The notes: generated by a model from the letters alone, not told the origin. A stretch of 64,000 nt of DNA from Pseudomonas pharyngis (GCF_021602345.1 NZ_BQID01000007.1:285718-349717); one strand, 5' to 3'. Positions 8,581 through 18,422 are shown, counted from the stretch's first letter. A program made the numbers and translations.

Positions 8581-9576
8581 TTGAAACTCAGTGATATCGC
8601 GCGGTTGGCCGGAGTGTCCGTGACCACCGCCAGCTACGTCATCAACGGCAAGGCCGAACAGCAACGCATCAGCAACGCCACCGTCGAGCGGGTGCGGGCG
8701 GTGGTCGAGCTGCACGGCTTTACCCCCAATCCACAGGCAGCCGGGCTGCGCAGTCGGCACACCCGGACCCTGGGTTTTATCCTGCCGGATCTGGAAAACC
8801 CCAGTTACGCGCGGATCGCCAAACTGCTGGAGCAAGGCGCCCGGGCGCAGGGTTATCAGCTGCTGATCGCCAGCTCCGACGACGCGCCGGACAGCGAGCG
8901 ACAACTGCTGCAACTGTTCCGCGCCCGGCGCTGCGATGCATTGATCGTCGCCAGTTGCCTGCCGGCCGGTGACGACAGTTATCGTCAGTTGCAGGCCAAG
9001 GGCTTGCCGATCATCGCCATCGACCGGGTGATGGATGCCGAACATTTCTGTTCGGTGGTCAGCGATGACCGCGAAGCCAGCCTGCACCTGACCGAAAGCC
9101 TGCTCGACCCGCATCCGAAGCAGATCGTGCTGCTGGGCGCCCGCCCGGAACTGAGCATCAGCCAGGAACGTGCGGCCGGGTTCAAGCAAGCCCTGGCCGG
9201 GTTCAAGGGCGAAGTGCTGATCGAGCACGCCGAATCCTTCAGCCGCGAGTGCGGCAAGCAATTGATGGAAGAACTTCTGCAACGTCTCGGGCATTTGCCG
9301 GATGCGCTGGTGACCACGTCCTACGTGCTGCTGCAGGGCGTGTTCGACGCGCTGCATGACTTCCCGCTCAAATCGCGCCCACTGCGTCTCGGCACATTCG
9401 GTGACACCCAGTTGCTCGACTTCCTGCCTCTGCCGGTCAACGCCATGGCCCAGCAGCACCAGTTGATCGCCGACAAGGCGCTGGAACTGGCGCTGGCGGC
9501 GGTCGAACAATCGGACTACCAGCCCGGCGTGCAGGCCATCGCCCGTACCTTCAAGCAGCGTATTCACCGGGACTGA
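8581..9576 (+). CDS. fruR: Fructose-responsive LacI-family repressor FruR/Cra
   Basis: A 331-residue LacI-type regulator. Residues 1-20 form the DNA-binding helix-turn-helix and hinge (MKLSDIARLAGVSVTTASYV); a periplasmic-binding-protein-like effector domain follows from ~60 (RTLGFILPDLENPSYARIA). Start is TTG at 8581, chosen because the HTH begins there as in other FruR proteins and an AAGGAA site lies 7 bases upstream. It is divergent from fruBKA, whose operator lies in the shared gap. In pseudomonads FruR acts mainly as a local repressor relieved by fructose 1-phosphate, unlike global Cra of enterics (family knowledge). Confidence 0.96.
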   Translation: MKLSDIARLAGVSVTTASYVINGKAEQQRISNATVERVRAVVELHGFTPNPQAAGLRSRHTRTLGFILPDLENPSYARIAKLLEQGARAQGYQLLIASSDDAPDSERQLLQLFRARRCDALIVASCLPAGDDSYRQLQAKGLPIIAIDRVMDAEHFCSVVSDDREASLHLTESLLDPHPKQIVLLGARPELSISQERAAGFKQALAGFKGEVLIEHAESFSRECGKQLMEELLQRLGHLPDALVTTSYVLLQGVFDALHDFPLKSRPLRLGTFGDTQLLDFLPLPVNAMAQQHQLIADKALELALAAVEQSDYQPGVQAIARTFKQRIHRD

Positions 9577-9579
9577 GCC

Positions 9580-10356
9580 GTGGAGCTGATCGACAGCCAC
9601 ACCCATCTGGACTTCCCTGACTTCGACGCCGACCGCGCGGCGCTGCTCACCGAAAGCCGCGCCCTCGGGGTGCGGCGAATGGTGGTGCTCGGGGTCTACG
9701 AGGGTAACTGGCAACGGGTGTGGGATCTGGTGCAAAGCGATGCCGATCTGTACGCGGCCTTCGGTTTGCACCCGGTCTATCTCGATCAGCATCGGCCGCA
9801 AGACTTGCTGGCACTGGGCGACTGGCTGACACGGCTAAAGGGTCATAGGCAGCTGTGCGCGGTCGGTGAAATCGGCCTGGATTACTTCATCGAAACCCTC
9901 GATCGCGAACGCCAGCAGGCGCTGTTCGAAGCGCAGCTGCAACTGGCGGCGGATTTCGAATTACCGGCGCTGATCCACGTACGGCGCAGCCATGCGGCGG
10001 TGATCGCCACGCTCAAGCGTTTCAAACTCAAACGCGCCGGCATCATCCACGCCTTTGCTGGCAGCCGTGAAGAGGCGCGGGAATACATCAAGCTTGGTTT
10101 CAAACTTGGCCTCGGGGGTGCACCGACCTGGCCGCAGGCGTTGCGCATGCACCGGGTGCTGGTCGACTTGCCGCTGGATTCGGTGGTGCTGGAAACCGAC
10201 TCACCGGACATGGCGCCCGCCATGTACCCCGGCGTACGCAATACGCCGGCGCATCTGCCGGCGATCTGCGACTCACTGGCCACTTTGATGAACATCAGTG
10301 CGCAACAACTCGCCGCCGCCAGTACCGCCAACAGCTGCGACGTGTTCGGCTGGTAG
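9580..10356 (+). CDS. TatD-family metal-dependent DNase/hydrolase
   Basis: A 258-residue TIM-barrel hydrolase beginning 4 bases after fruR with GTG. Metal-ligand motifs are in place: IDSHTHLDF at the N-terminus, AVGEIGLDY (Glu), ALIHVRRSH, GIIHAFAGS and VLETDSPDM near the C-terminus. Family members are 3'-5' exonucleases or DNA-repair nucleases; the cellular substrate of this paralogue is unknown. Probably cotranscribed with fruR without a known functional tie. Its stop codon directly abuts the stop of the convergent gene. Confidence 0.93.
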   Translation: MELIDSHTHLDFPDFDADRAALLTESRALGVRRMVVLGVYEGNWQRVWDLVQSDADLYAAFGLHPVYLDQHRPQDLLALGDWLTRLKGHRQLCAVGEIGLDYFIETLDRERQQALFEAQLQLAADFELPALIHVRRSHAAVIATLKRFKLKRAGIIHAFAGSREEAREYIKLGFKLGLGGAPTWPQALRMHRVLVDLPLDSVVLETDSPDMAPAMYPGVRNTPAHLPAICDSLATLMNISAQQLAAASTANSCDVFGW

Positions 10357-10746
10357 TCAGTCGGCGTGAGCCTTGGCCGCGTCGAGAATCAGCGTCAGGT
10401 GCTGGCGCTGCCGGGCATAACGAATCACCGCGAAGTACACGAAAATCGCGATCAGCGATCCGTTCAGCTGCTCGGTGACGCTGAGCAGACCCACCCATTC
10501 CATCACCAGGGCCACCAGCAGCGCGGTGCACACCGTCACCAGCGCACTGGCGCGCAGCAGGCCAAGTGAATCGAGCGAACGAAAGCGTTTGATCTGCTTC
10601 GGGCAGCGCAGCTCCAGGCTTTTTTGGCAGTGGGCGCAGGTGAACGCTTCGTGGATCGAAATGGCATTCAGTTGCCAGGGCTTGAGCAGCAGCGTGGTCT
10701 GGCAGTGGGCGCAGCGGCCCTGGACGCCCAGGGTTGCGACGGACAT
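10357..10746 (-). CDS. Small zinc-ribbon membrane protein, unknown function
   Basis: A 129-residue protein with two CAHC knuckles about 24 residues apart in the N-terminal 40 residues, forming a rubredoxin-like zinc ribbon, then a basic stretch (CPKQIKRFRSLDSLG) and two hydrophobic helices (ASALVTVCTALLVALVMEWVGLL and GSLIAIFVYFAVI). Start chosen at the ATG at 10746 because a strong GGAGGAGAT site precedes it by 5 bases; a longer frame to 10770 lacks a site. The layout suggests a cytoplasmic metal- or nucleic-acid-binding head on a membrane anchor. No function recognised. Confidence 0.8.
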   Translation of the reverse strand: MSVATLGVQGRCAHCQTTLLLKPWQLNAISIHEAFTCAHCQKSLELRCPKQIKRFRSLDSLGLLRASALVTVCTALLVALVMEWVGLLSVTEQLNGSLIAIFVYFAVIRYARQRQHLTLILDAAKAHAD

Positions 10747-10869
10747 GTGCGATCTCCTCCAAGTGGTCAATGAATTGATCTTGGTTCATTGAAGCCGAAA
10801 AACCAGCGCCTGGAGGAAAACAGGATTGGGCTTACAGATGTAGGCAAAAAAGTACTACAAGCCATTCCG

Positions 10870-10896
10870 AAAAAACCTGCCTCACAGGAGGCAGGT
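10870..10896 (-). terminator. Rho-independent terminator of the chemoreceptor gene
   Basis: 9-bp perfect stem ACCTGCCTC / GAGGCAGGT with ACAG loop, followed on the minus strand by a run of six T, immediately after the chemoreceptor stop codon. Confidence 0.92.
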
Positions 10897-10900
10897 CGCT

Positions 10901-12931
10901 TCAAACCCGGAACGCGCTGATCAACTGCTTCAACTCGACCACCTGCGCCGACAACGCACGGCTGGCGTCTTCGGTCTGATGCGCACCTTCTGCGGTGCGC
11001 TCGCCGGCACGGTTGATCTCGACGATATTCTGGTCGATGTCGTGGGCCACGGCGGTCTGCTGCTCGACAGCGGCGGCGATCTGCTGGTTTTGATCGACGA
11101 TCATGCCGACAGCACCGAGGATGTTTTCCAGCGCCTGCTGGACTTTCTCCGACTGCCCTACCGTGCCGTTGGCCATCTGATGGCTGACGCCCATGGCCTT
11201 CACCGCCGCGCCGACGCCGCCATGGAGCTTGGCGATCATCTGCTCGATTTCTTCGGTCGATTGCTGAGTGCGCTTGGCCAGCGTGCGGACTTCGTCCGCG
11301 ACCACGGCAAAACCGCGCCCCTGCTCACCGGCCCGTGCGGCTTCAATCGCGGCGTTGAGCGCCAGCAGGTTGGTCTGTTCGGCGATGCTCTTGATCACTT
11401 CCAGAACGCGGCTGATCGCCTGGCTGTCGCTGGCCAACTGGTTGATCACCAGCACCGATTGATCGATCTCGCTCGCCAGTGCCGCGATGCTGCCCTGCTG
11501 CGATTCCACCAGTCCGCGCCCATTGATGGTTTCATCGTTCACGCTGTGGGCGCTGCTGACCGCTGCCGCCGCACTGCGTGCCACCTCCAGCGACGTTGCC
11601 GACATCTGGTTCATCGCCGTCGCCACTTGTTCGATCTGTGTGCGTTGCCCGGCGACCGCCTGATTGCTTCGCGCCGAGACGTTTTCCACCTGCCCCGCCT
11701 GCCGCTCGACCTCGCCAACGGTGTGGCCGACCCGTTCGATCAGGTCATGGATTTTCCTCACCGTACCGTTGAACACTTCGCCCAACTCGCCGAGTTCATC
11801 GCGGCTGTTGGCGTGGAAATTCACCGTCATGTCGCCCGCCGCGACTTTATCCATCATGGCGCCGAGGTTTTTCAGGGTGGCGCGGGTCGAGGCATAGAAG
11901 CCACCGTAGAGATAGAAAATCAGCACGAACACCAGCGACAACGCCACGGCTTGCAGCACCATGTGCGTACGGTTTTGCCCCAGGCGCTGTTGCAATTGGG
12001 TGTCGAGGAATTTCAGGGTGGCGTCGTTGAGCTGATAGGTCTGGTCCATCAGCCCGGTGAGCTGGTCATAAAAACCCTGCCATGGGGCGTCGAGGGTTTC
12101 GGCCATCACCACTTGTTCTTCGATCAGGGTGCCGGCCTGTTTCAGCGACGCCTTGCTGGCATCGGCCGGGGCGCTCAGGGAGTCACGGGCGGCTTTGCTC
12201 GAACCCAGCGCATCCTGCAATTTCAGGCCATATTCGGCCTGAAGCTTTTCGATCTGCACCAGCAACTCGTCGAAACGGGTGCTCGACGAACTGTTGAGAA
12301 AGCCCTGGCCCAATGAATACGAGCCCATCGCCCGACCTTCGCCCAAGGCCTGGGTGACGGCCGGCGTGATCGCGGTGATCAGCTCGCTGAGCTGGCGTAT
12401 GTCGCTCTGGTTGTCGCGACTCAATCCGGCCTGACTGGCCACGATCTGGCTGAAAATCTGCGCATTGCCGAGCAATTTGCCAATCAGCGCACTTTTGCTT
12501 TGCAGAGAGTTTTCCGCCTGCTGGGCCTTGAAAGCGGCGATCATTTCATCGCGCTTGGCCTCGAAGAATTTGATCTGCTCCGGATCCTCGGTCATGGGCG
12601 TCAGCCCTTGCAGGCGCGCCAGAACGTTTTGCTCAAGACTGGTGATCTGCGCCTCGACATTGCCGGCCTTGCCGGACTGGCCGAGGGTGACGTTGATCTG
12701 CACCAGATTGTTGAGGGTTTCCAGATCCCGGCGCAGGGTCAGGCTGCTGCCCAGCAGGTCGAGGCTCTGCAGCTCGACCCGGGTGCCCTGGAATTCGCGG
12801 TAGGAATCGCGCACCAGATAGAAATTGGTCACCAGCATCGGCACCAGGAACAGCACGCTGATCAGGCTGAACTTCATGCCGAAGCTCAAGCGGTTCATCA
12901 GCGAGACGGCGGGATAGAGCAAGCTCTTCAC
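10901..12931 (-). CDS. Methyl-accepting chemotaxis protein
   Basis: A 676-residue transmembrane chemoreceptor. TM1 is near residues 20-42 ([22 protein letters not shown]); a large helical periplasmic domain runs to ~325; TM2 is near 325-347 ([22 protein letters not shown]); then a HAMP linker and a long cytoplasmic coiled coil with the conserved hairpin tip [21 protein letters not shown] and [15 protein letters not shown]. It should signal through CheA/CheW and be methylated on the coiled coil. No CheR-binding pentapeptide is present at the C-terminus (ends LISAFRV). Ligand unknown. Upstream on the minus strand a CCCGATAG sequence resembles a FliA -10 box but has no matching -35. Confidence 0.95.
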   Translation of the reverse strand: MKSLLYPAVSLMNRLSFGMKFSLISVLFLVPMLVTNFYLVRDSYREFQGTRVELQSLDLLGSSLTLRRDLETLNNLVQINVTLGQSGKAGNVEAQITSLEQNVLARLQGLTPMTEDPEQIKFFEAKRDEMIAAFKAQQAENSLQSKSALIGKLLGNAQIFSQIVASQAGLSRDNQSDIRQLSELITAITPAVTQALGEGRAMGSYSLGQGFLNSSSSTRFDELLVQIEKLQAEYGLKLQDALGSSKAARDSLSAPADASKASLKQAGTLIEEQVVMAETLDAPWQGFYDQLTGLMDQTYQLNDATLKFLDTQLQQRLGQNRTHMVLQAVALSLVFVLIFYLYGGFYASTRATLKNLGAMMDKVAAGDMTVNFHANSRDELGELGEVFNGTVRKIHDLIERVGHTVGEVERQAGQVENVSARSNQAVAGQRTQIEQVATAMNQMSATSLEVARSAAAAVSSAHSVNDETINGRGLVESQQGSIAALASEIDQSVLVINQLASDSQAISRVLEVIKSIAEQTNLLALNAAIEAARAGEQGRGFAVVADEVRTLAKRTQQSTEEIEQMIAKLHGGVGAAVKAMGVSHQMANGTVGQSEKVQQALENILGAVGMIVDQNQQIAAAVEQQTAVAHDIDQNIVEINRAGERTAEGAHQTEDASRALSAQVVELKQLISAFRV

Positions 12932-13055
12932 TGGAAGTCTCCCTTGGTTTTTTCTTGTTTTTATTGGCAGGCGCGGGGCGACAGCAGATAGCCACTATCG
13001 GGCGCTATCTCTGTATAGCTCAAATCGAAGGGAGGTTTTGTAACTTAAGGTTAAC

Positions 13056-13074
13056 GAGGGGGATTGCCCCCCTC
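13056..13074 (-). terminator. G/C hairpin after ampE
   Basis: Perfect 7-bp stem GAGGGGG / CCCCCTC with a 5-base loop just downstream of the ampE stop codon. No T-run follows, so it may stabilise or weakly terminate the ampDE transcript. Confidence 0.5.
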
Positions 13075-13088
13075 ATTACTCGAACGGC

Positions 13089-13922
13089 CTACGCCAGCAC
13101 TGTCCACAGGGCAAATCCGGCATACCACAGCACCGCCGCCCGCAGCAGCAACTCCCACAGGCAGTCGAGGGTGTTGATGCCTTCGGGGCCGACAGCGGCC
13201 GGCGGGATTTCCCCGGCCGCGAGCCCGACCCTGTTGATCAGTTGCGCGGCGCTGATGTTCCAGTTCAGCAGCTCGTGCAGCATCACCCGACTGACCGCGA
13301 CGAAATTGCCGACCAGGGCGAGGCTCGCCGCCAGCAGGCGCACCGGCACCCAGTCGAAGGCATGACGCAGTTGCCCTGCCCGTTCGGCCACTGCCGGGTT
13401 CTGGGCGTTTTCCTCCGCCAGCGCCAGCAAGCGGTAACTCAGTGCCGCCACCGGACCGAGCAGGAAGTACCAGAAAATCACCGCAAAAAAGCTCTGGTAG
13501 GCCTGCCACAACAGATGCCGCTGCACTTGCTCCAGCAATTGTTCTCCGCTTTCGGCGCAGATGTTCAGATCACGCTTGGCCACATGGGCGGCGGCCTGCA
13601 GGTCCTCACGGCGCCAGGCGTCGCGAAACGGCCCGAGTTCGCCGAGCAGGTCACCCCGCCCCAGGCTGTAAATCACCACCAGCAAATGCACCGGCAATGC
13701 CAGCAGACCATAGGCCACCGGCTCCAGCACCAGCAGCAACAAGCCCAGCAATGCCACCGGCAGCAGCACCAGAACAATCAGCACCAGCCACGGCTGTTTC
13801 GCCAGCCCACCGGTTTCAAGCTTGTGCAGTTCGCGGATCCATCCGCCATCGCGTTGCACCCGTTGGCGCAGAGCCGAGAACTTCTCGATCCATACCGCCA
13901 GCAGTAACACCAGAAAACTCAT
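13089..13922 (-). CDS. ampE: AmpE inner-membrane protein
   Basis: A 277-residue integral membrane protein of the AmpE/CobD-like family, with an N-terminal helix (MSFLVLLLAVWIEKFSA), paired helices near 45-90 (WLVLIVLVLLPVALLGLLLLVLEP), one near 145-160 (FFAVIFWYFLLGP) and one at the C-terminus. A conserved cytoplasmic patch includes YSLGRGDLLGELGPFRDAWRRED. It overlaps ampD by 4 bases (ATGA), so the two are translationally coupled as in other gammaproteobacteria. AmpE has been linked to beta-lactam sensing and muropeptide recycling, but its biochemistry is unclear; no ampC or ampR is in view. Confidence 0.92.
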   Translation of the reverse strand: MSFLVLLLAVWIEKFSALRQRVQRDGGWIRELHKLETGGLAKQPWLVLIVLVLLPVALLGLLLLVLEPVAYGLLALPVHLLVVIYSLGRGDLLGELGPFRDAWRREDLQAAAHVAKRDLNICAESGEQLLEQVQRHLLWQAYQSFFAVIFWYFLLGPVAALSYRLLALAEENAQNPAVAERAGQLRHAFDWVPVRLLAASLALVGNFVAVSRVMLHELLNWNISAAQLINRVGLAAGEIPPAAVGPEGINTLDCLWELLLRAAVLWYAGFALWTVLA

Positions 13923-14479
13923 TGTCCTTCCTCTTGTGCCAGGGCGGCGCGGTAGCGTGCCCAGTCGAATGCGGGTCCGGGGTCGGTCTTGCGTCCGGGG
14001 GCGATGTCGCTGTGCCCGCAGATGCGCTCGACGGTGATCGCCGGGAACGCCGCCTGTATCTGCCGGGTCAGCACGGTCAACGCCTGGTACTGCGCGTCAG
14101 TGAACGGCAGATCATCGGTGCCTTCCAGCTCGATGCCTACGGAAAAATCGTTACAGGTTTCCCGTCCCTCGAACACCGAAACGCCGGCATGCCAGGCGCG
14201 CTCAAGACAGGAGACAAACTGGGTGACCTTGCCGTCACGTTCGATCAGAAAATGCGCCGACACGCGCAGGTCGGCGATCCCCGCAAAGTAGGGATGTTCC
14301 GTGACATCCAGACGATTCTGGAAAAATTCCTGGACCTTGCCGGTGGCGAACTGTGCCGGCGGCAGGCTGATGTTGTGGATGACCAACAGGGAGACTTCGC
14401 CCGCCGGGCGTTCATTGAAGTTGGGCGAAGGGCAGACCTGCACCCCGTGACACCACCCGCTTGCGGGATCCAACTGCAT
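13919..14479 (-). CDS. ampD: 1,6-anhydro-N-acetylmuramyl-L-alanine amidase AmpD
   Basis: A 186-residue cytosolic zinc amidase of the Amidase_2 family that cleaves stem peptides from anhydro-muropeptides during peptidoglycan recycling, lowering the signals that induce AmpC. Zinc ligands are visible at His35 (LLVIHNISLPP), His156 and Asp166 (ICGHSDIAPGRKTDPGPAFDW), with the GIELEG motif at ~115-120. Start at 14479 is preceded by GGAATCGGT. First gene of the ampD-ampE pair. Loss of such genes derepresses beta-lactamase in pseudomonads (established knowledge). Confidence 0.96.
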   Translation of the reverse strand: MQLDPASGWCHGVQVCPSPNFNERPAGEVSLLVIHNISLPPAQFATGKVQEFFQNRLDVTEHPYFAGIADLRVSAHFLIERDGKVTQFVSCLERAWHAGVSVFEGRETCNDFSVGIELEGTDDLPFTDAQYQALTVLTRQIQAAFPAITVERICGHSDIAPGRKTDPGPAFDWARYRAALAQEEGQ

Positions 14480-14543
14480 ACCGATTCCTTCAACGCCGAC
14501 TGTGTTGGCGACCAGTATGCCGTGATCGGCCCCCGGCGCGCGA

Positions 14544-16733
14544 TCACTTGCCGCGATTGAGCCGCCGCAGATTGCCGAGCACCGACTCCAGCGCCCGGTC
14601 GAACAGCAAGGTGTCGTCCAGCGCCCGCACCGCGCCGCGACGAAACGCCAGGGCCAGTTCCGTGCGGTCGCGCTCCAGCACTTTCATGCCGGTGCGGTCG
14701 ACGAACACGTACTTGCCGGTAGCCTCGATGATCGCCGCCAGCTTGCAGCGCAGAGTGTGTTCTTCGTCCTCCTCGAACGCCACCCAACTGCCCAGACGCA
14801 ACTGTTCGACCTGGCGCAGACCGACATCGTCGGCTGGCAAACGCGCTGGCGTGCGTGGTTTGAGACCGTCGTCAGCCATCTGCAGGACAATCGTCTGCGA
14901 CACTTCGATCATTTCCGGCAGCACGGACTGATCCGGTGCGCTGGACGGTTCGAGCAGCCGCACATGCAGCGCTTCCAGCTCACTGAAAAAACCGCTGGTG
15001 GCAAACGGATCGAAGGCCGAAGTGCTCAGGCCGTCGCGCAATGACTTGAGCAATCCCGGCACCAGCGCCAGCAGACGCAGACCGGCTTCGGCGTCGTCGT
15101 GACGCTGCACGCTCCAGATCAATTGCTCCATGGTCTGCACGTCGGCCTGCCATTCGGCGGACTGATCGCCGTGCTTGAGGCAGGTCAGCAGCAACACCTT
15201 GCTCCAGGCGTCCTGCACGAACGTCACCACCGACGGTGGCAGGACCTTGCCCAGCAAAGCCTGATTGAGCGCCTGCTCGACCCGCTGGCGAGCCAGTTCG
15301 GTTTTCGCCCGGCCCTCTTCGGCATCGCGCAAACGCTGTTCAAGCAATTCGCTGCGACGGCGCTCGTCACTGGTGAAGGCGAGGAAGTCCGCCAGCAACT
15401 CGGAAAAAATCGCCGGGTCATCGACGAAATCCGTCAGCAGGCGCTGCACCACTTGCTCGATGCGCAGGTACAGGCTGTCGCGCGCATTACCGTCGCACTC
15501 GCCCCAGCCCATCGCCGCCTCGGCGATTTCGTTGAGCAGGCGGCGCGCCGGATGGCTGCTGCGGCTGAAGAAGCTTTTGTCGATCACCGCGACCTTCAAC
15601 ATCGGGATCTGCAACCGGGCAATCAGCGCCTTGAGGGAATCCGGCAGGTTGCGATCATCGAGAATGCAGTCGAAGACCATGGCCACCAGATTGATCACGT
15701 CCTCGTCAGCCCCGCCGACAATTCGCGACTTGCCGCTGCGCACGCTGACCCGGGTCAGCAGTTGTTCAAGTTGATGACGCAGATCGAAGTCGTCCTGCAC
15801 CGCCAGCGCCGGCACGTATTGCTGCAGGTGCGAGAGCAGGCGCAGCAGGTCGCGGGTGGAAATTGGTTGGGCGGGAGCGCTGGGTTCCAGGGTCGGCGCA
15901 ACGGTACCGCGCACATGCAGCAGCAACTCCTGCAACGCGGCGAAGACGTCCTGCACGCCCGCATCCGTCTGAGGTTTGTCGACGCCCTTGAATTCACTCT
16001 GCACGCTGGCCACGGCCTGATCGATGGCACGACGGGCCGGTGCCGGCTTGAGTTCGGGCAACACGCCCGTGGCGATCAGCAGTTGGTTGGCTTCGGCGTA
16101 GAGTTGATCGGTATCGGCCAGCACATAGCGCTCGAACAATTTGAGCAGGATCAGCTTGACCTTGATCTCCACCCCCAGATTGCGCCCGGCCTGCAGGAAG
16201 TACTCGCAAAGCATCGCCGGGCCCAGCGGGTTGTAATGATCGCCCAGAGTCTTGCCCAACAACGCATTGAACCGCGCGGTCAGTTGATCGAGGGCGAACC
16301 CGTCGCGATTGAGTACGCGGCCGACCATGGTTTCGACCGCGACGCTGCGCTCCATGTCATCAGTGCGCGCCGAGGTGTCCCCATATTGCAAGGCGTGAGA
16401 CAGGACGGTGGGGACGGGATCGAATTGAGTGAGGCCGACAAAGGCTTCGAAGAACTGCTCGAGAAAACCGCGCTCGATGTTCTTGCGCTTGAGGCGCAGG
16501 TCGCGCATGGCTTCGAAAAAGATGTTCTGTTCGACGTCGTTACGCGCCCGATCGGCCATTTCGAACAGGGTGTCGTCGGCGTTATCGAACAGCTCCTGCA
16601 AACCGTTGCGCAGGCGCTGGGCAGCCTTGTCGCGAACCTGAAGCAGAATCACAGGCAGGCGGGCGAGCGGCGAGTGAGGCGCCTGATCGGTAGTGGCCTT
16701 GTGCAGAGGCACTACATTCCCGTCGTTGTGCAT
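14544..16733 (-). CDS. DUF1631-family protein, unknown function
   Basis: A 729-residue soluble protein with no signal peptide or membrane helix, largely alpha-helical and rich in Leu, Asp and Arg. I recognise it as the DUF1631 protein that accompanies ampD/nadC in pseudomonads. The C-terminal ~90 residues (LRLGSWVAFEEDEEHTLRCKLAAI...KYVFVDRTGMKVLER) look like a PilZ-related beta-barrel, so c-di-GMP or a related ligand could be sensed, but the RxxxR signature of true PilZ domains is not evident. Start 16733 has a strong AGGAGG site. Divergent from nadC. Confidence 0.85.
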   Translation of the reverse strand: MHNDGNVVPLHKATTDQAPHSPLARLPVILLQVRDKAAQRLRNGLQELFDNADDTLFEMADRARNDVEQNIFFEAMRDLRLKRKNIERGFLEQFFEAFVGLTQFDPVPTVLSHALQYGDTSARTDDMERSVAVETMVGRVLNRDGFALDQLTARFNALLGKTLGDHYNPLGPAMLCEYFLQAGRNLGVEIKVKLILLKLFERYVLADTDQLYAEANQLLIATGVLPELKPAPARRAIDQAVASVQSEFKGVDKPQTDAGVQDVFAALQELLLHVRGTVAPTLEPSAPAQPISTRDLLRLLSHLQQYVPALAVQDDFDLRHQLEQLLTRVSVRSGKSRIVGGADEDVINLVAMVFDCILDDRNLPDSLKALIARLQIPMLKVAVIDKSFFSRSSHPARRLLNEIAEAAMGWGECDGNARDSLYLRIEQVVQRLLTDFVDDPAIFSELLADFLAFTSDERRRSELLEQRLRDAEEGRAKTELARQRVEQALNQALLGKVLPPSVVTFVQDAWSKVLLLTCLKHGDQSAEWQADVQTMEQLIWSVQRHDDAEAGLRLLALVPGLLKSLRDGLSTSAFDPFATSGFFSELEALHVRLLEPSSAPDQSVLPEMIEVSQTIVLQMADDGLKPRTPARLPADDVGLRQVEQLRLGSWVAFEEDEEHTLRCKLAAIIEATGKYVFVDRTGMKVLERDRTELALAFRRGAVRALDDTLLFDRALESVLGNLRRLNRGK

Positions 16734-16931
16734 CCAAGCCTCCTGAAACGGTGATTTGCCGACGTCAAACTCATGGCGTCAAATGCAAGGCGGATTATCT
16801 TGCAAAAGATGTCCCCGGCGCCAGAGCCGTCAGGGTTTCCCCTATGCGCCGGCACCTTGAAGTGACCACGACAGAATCGGGTTTGCTCAAAGAAAATCGA
16901 CCGGATGCAGCGCTGCGTGGCTGTTCTCGCC

Positions 16932-16961
16932 TTGGGTTGGCCGACGCCATGCCCCTATAAT
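16932..16961 (+). promoter_or_regulatory. sigma-70 promoter of nadC
   Basis: TTGGGT (16932-16937), 18-bp spacer, perfect TATAAT (16956-16961), 27 bp before the nadC start; transcription should begin near 16968. Confidence 0.75.
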
Positions 16962-16988
16962 CGGACCACTTAGTTTGTGGAGCCCGTT

Positions 16989-17837
16989 ATGCCGAATCTA
17001 CGTCTCGCCGATTTGACCGCCGAAATCGAAGCCAACGTGCGCCGTGCGTTGCTCGAAGACATCGGCAGCGGCGACATCACCGCGCAACTGATCCCGGCCG
17101 AACGCCTGGCCAAAGCCACCATCATCACCCGTGACGCCGCCGTCATCAGTGGCACGGCCTGGGTCGATGCGGTGTTCCGCCAGCTCGATCCGCGGGTGGC
17201 GGTGCATTGGCAGGTGCGCGATGGCGAACGGGTTTCGCCGAATCAGCCGTTGTTTCATCTGGAAGGCCCTGCCCGGTCGCTACTGACCGGCGAGCGCAGC
17301 GCCCTGAACTTCCTGCAATTGCTGTCGGGCGTGGCGACCCGCGCGCAGTACCTGGCGGACTTCGTCGCCGAGACCTCGGTAAAACTGCTCGACACCCGCA
17401 AGACCCTGCCGGGCCTGCGTCTGGCGCAGAAATACGCGGTCACCTGCGGCGGTTGCCATAACCATCGCATCGGTCTCTACGACGCGTTCCTGATCAAGGA
17501 AAACCACATCGCTGCCAGCGGCGGCATCCCGCAGGCCATTGCCGCTGCGCACAAGATCGCCCCGGGCAAGCCGGTGGAAATCGAAGTGGAAAGTCTGGAA
17601 GAGCTGAAGGAGGCGCTGGCCGCCGGTGCCGACATCATCATGCTCGATGAGCTGAGCCTCGACGACATGCGCGAAGCCGTGCGCCTGAACGGCGGCAAGG
17701 CAAAACTGGAAGCCAGTGGCGGCATCAACGAAAGCACGCTGCTGCCGATCGCACAGACCGGGGTGGATTACATCTCGATCGGCGCGATGACCAAGGACGT
17801 GAAGGCCGTGGATCTGTCGATGCGCCTGAGCATCTGA
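16989..17837 (+). CDS. nadC: Nicotinate-nucleotide pyrophosphorylase (quinolinate phosphoribosyltransferase)
   Basis: A 282-residue enzyme converting quinolinate and PRPP to nicotinate mononucleotide, CO2 and PPi in de novo NAD synthesis. Diagnostic segments: [14 protein letters not shown] at the N-terminus, [35 protein letters not shown] with the substrate-binding [25 protein letters not shown], and the barrel end [12 protein letters not shown]. Start placed at the ATG at 16989 rather than the in-frame GTG at 16977, because GGAG lies 6 bases before it and family members begin at MPNL. Monocistronic, between its own promoter and a bidirectional terminator. Confidence 0.97.
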   Translation: MPNLRLADLTAEIEANVRRALLEDIGSGDITAQLIPAERLAKATIITRDAAVISGTAWVDAVFRQLDPRVAVHWQVRDGERVSPNQPLFHLEGPARSLLTGERSALNFLQLLSGVATRAQYLADFVAETSVKLLDTRKTLPGLRLAQKYAVTCGGCHNHRIGLYDAFLIKENHIAASGGIPQAIAAAHKIAPGKPVEIEVESLEELKEALAAGADIIMLDELSLDDMREAVRLNGGKAKLEASGGINESTLLPIAQTGVDYISIGAMTKDVKAVDLSMRLSI

Positions 17838-17852
17838 GTCGATCACGCAATA

Positions 17853-17885
17853 AAAAACGCCAGCCCTTTCGAGGCTGGCGTTTTT
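17853..17885. terminator. Bidirectional terminator between nadC and the convergent gene
   Basis: 13-bp perfect stem AAAAACGCCAGCC / GGCTGGCGTTTTT with a 7-base loop; U-runs form in either direction, so it serves both nadC and the convergent small gene. Confidence 0.93.
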
Positions 17886-17888
17886 GTT

Positions 17889-18188
17889 TCAGACCACCAG
17901 ATTGTTCATCTCGCAGTACTCTTCCCACTCGACGCCCAACACTTCGGCCGCTTCCTTGTGCAGCTCCAGGCGCTTGGCCTCGAACTCCTCAGGCGTGCTG
18001 GTGTACTTGAGGGTCAATTCCCACGGCTGCAGGCCCTGGGCTTCGGCTTCATCTTCGAACGCCCACTGGATCTGGTCTTTCTGATCATCGGGACTCAGGT
18101 CCTTGATCTCTTCCTTCAGATCCGGGACATCCAGAATGTATTTTCTAAGCGCTTCTTCGTGACGTTGCTCTTGAGTTAATTCGGTCAT
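17889..18188 (-). CDS. Small acidic conserved protein, unknown function
   Basis: A 99-residue, strongly acidic, helix-rich protein (MTELTQEQRHEEALRKY... LKEEIKDLSPDDQKDQ... EEYCEMNNLVV) with no signal or membrane segment. I believe it is a small conserved pseudomonad protein (possibly the DUF6388 family) but cannot assign a role. Start at 18188 has a weak GAGAAC site; a longer frame reaches 18284 without a better one. Convergent with nadC and sharing its terminator. Confidence 0.72.
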   Translation of the reverse strand: MTELTQEQRHEEALRKYILDVPDLKEEIKDLSPDDQKDQIQWAFEDEAEAQGLQPWELTLKYTSTPEEFEAKRLELHKEAAEVLGVEWEEYCEMNNLVV

Positions 18189-18422
18189 GGCGTTCTCGCT
18201 GATCATAGGAATGGAGGATGGATCTGGATCATCAAGGATCTCTCTGACGCGGACTGTCCGGCCTTCGGAACCATTCGGGATCATCTGAAAACTGCTGGGC
18301 GATGCTCATGCAGGCACCGAATATAGGACGTTTGCATGACGAATTACACGGCTCTTTACATCTCTCCCACAAAAAGTTGACCTGTGGAACATAAATGCCG
18401 GTTCAAAAGGATAAGGGAGAGG

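Noticed and set aside
8437-9801. 454-codon minus-strand frame opposite fruR
   Set aside because: Antisense shadow of fruR and tatD; FruR has a canonical HTH and effector domain in the plus frame.
12931-13010. FliA (sigma-28) promoter before the chemoreceptor
   Set aside because: A CCCGATAG -10-like box exists on the minus strand, but nothing resembling TAAA lies at the required distance.
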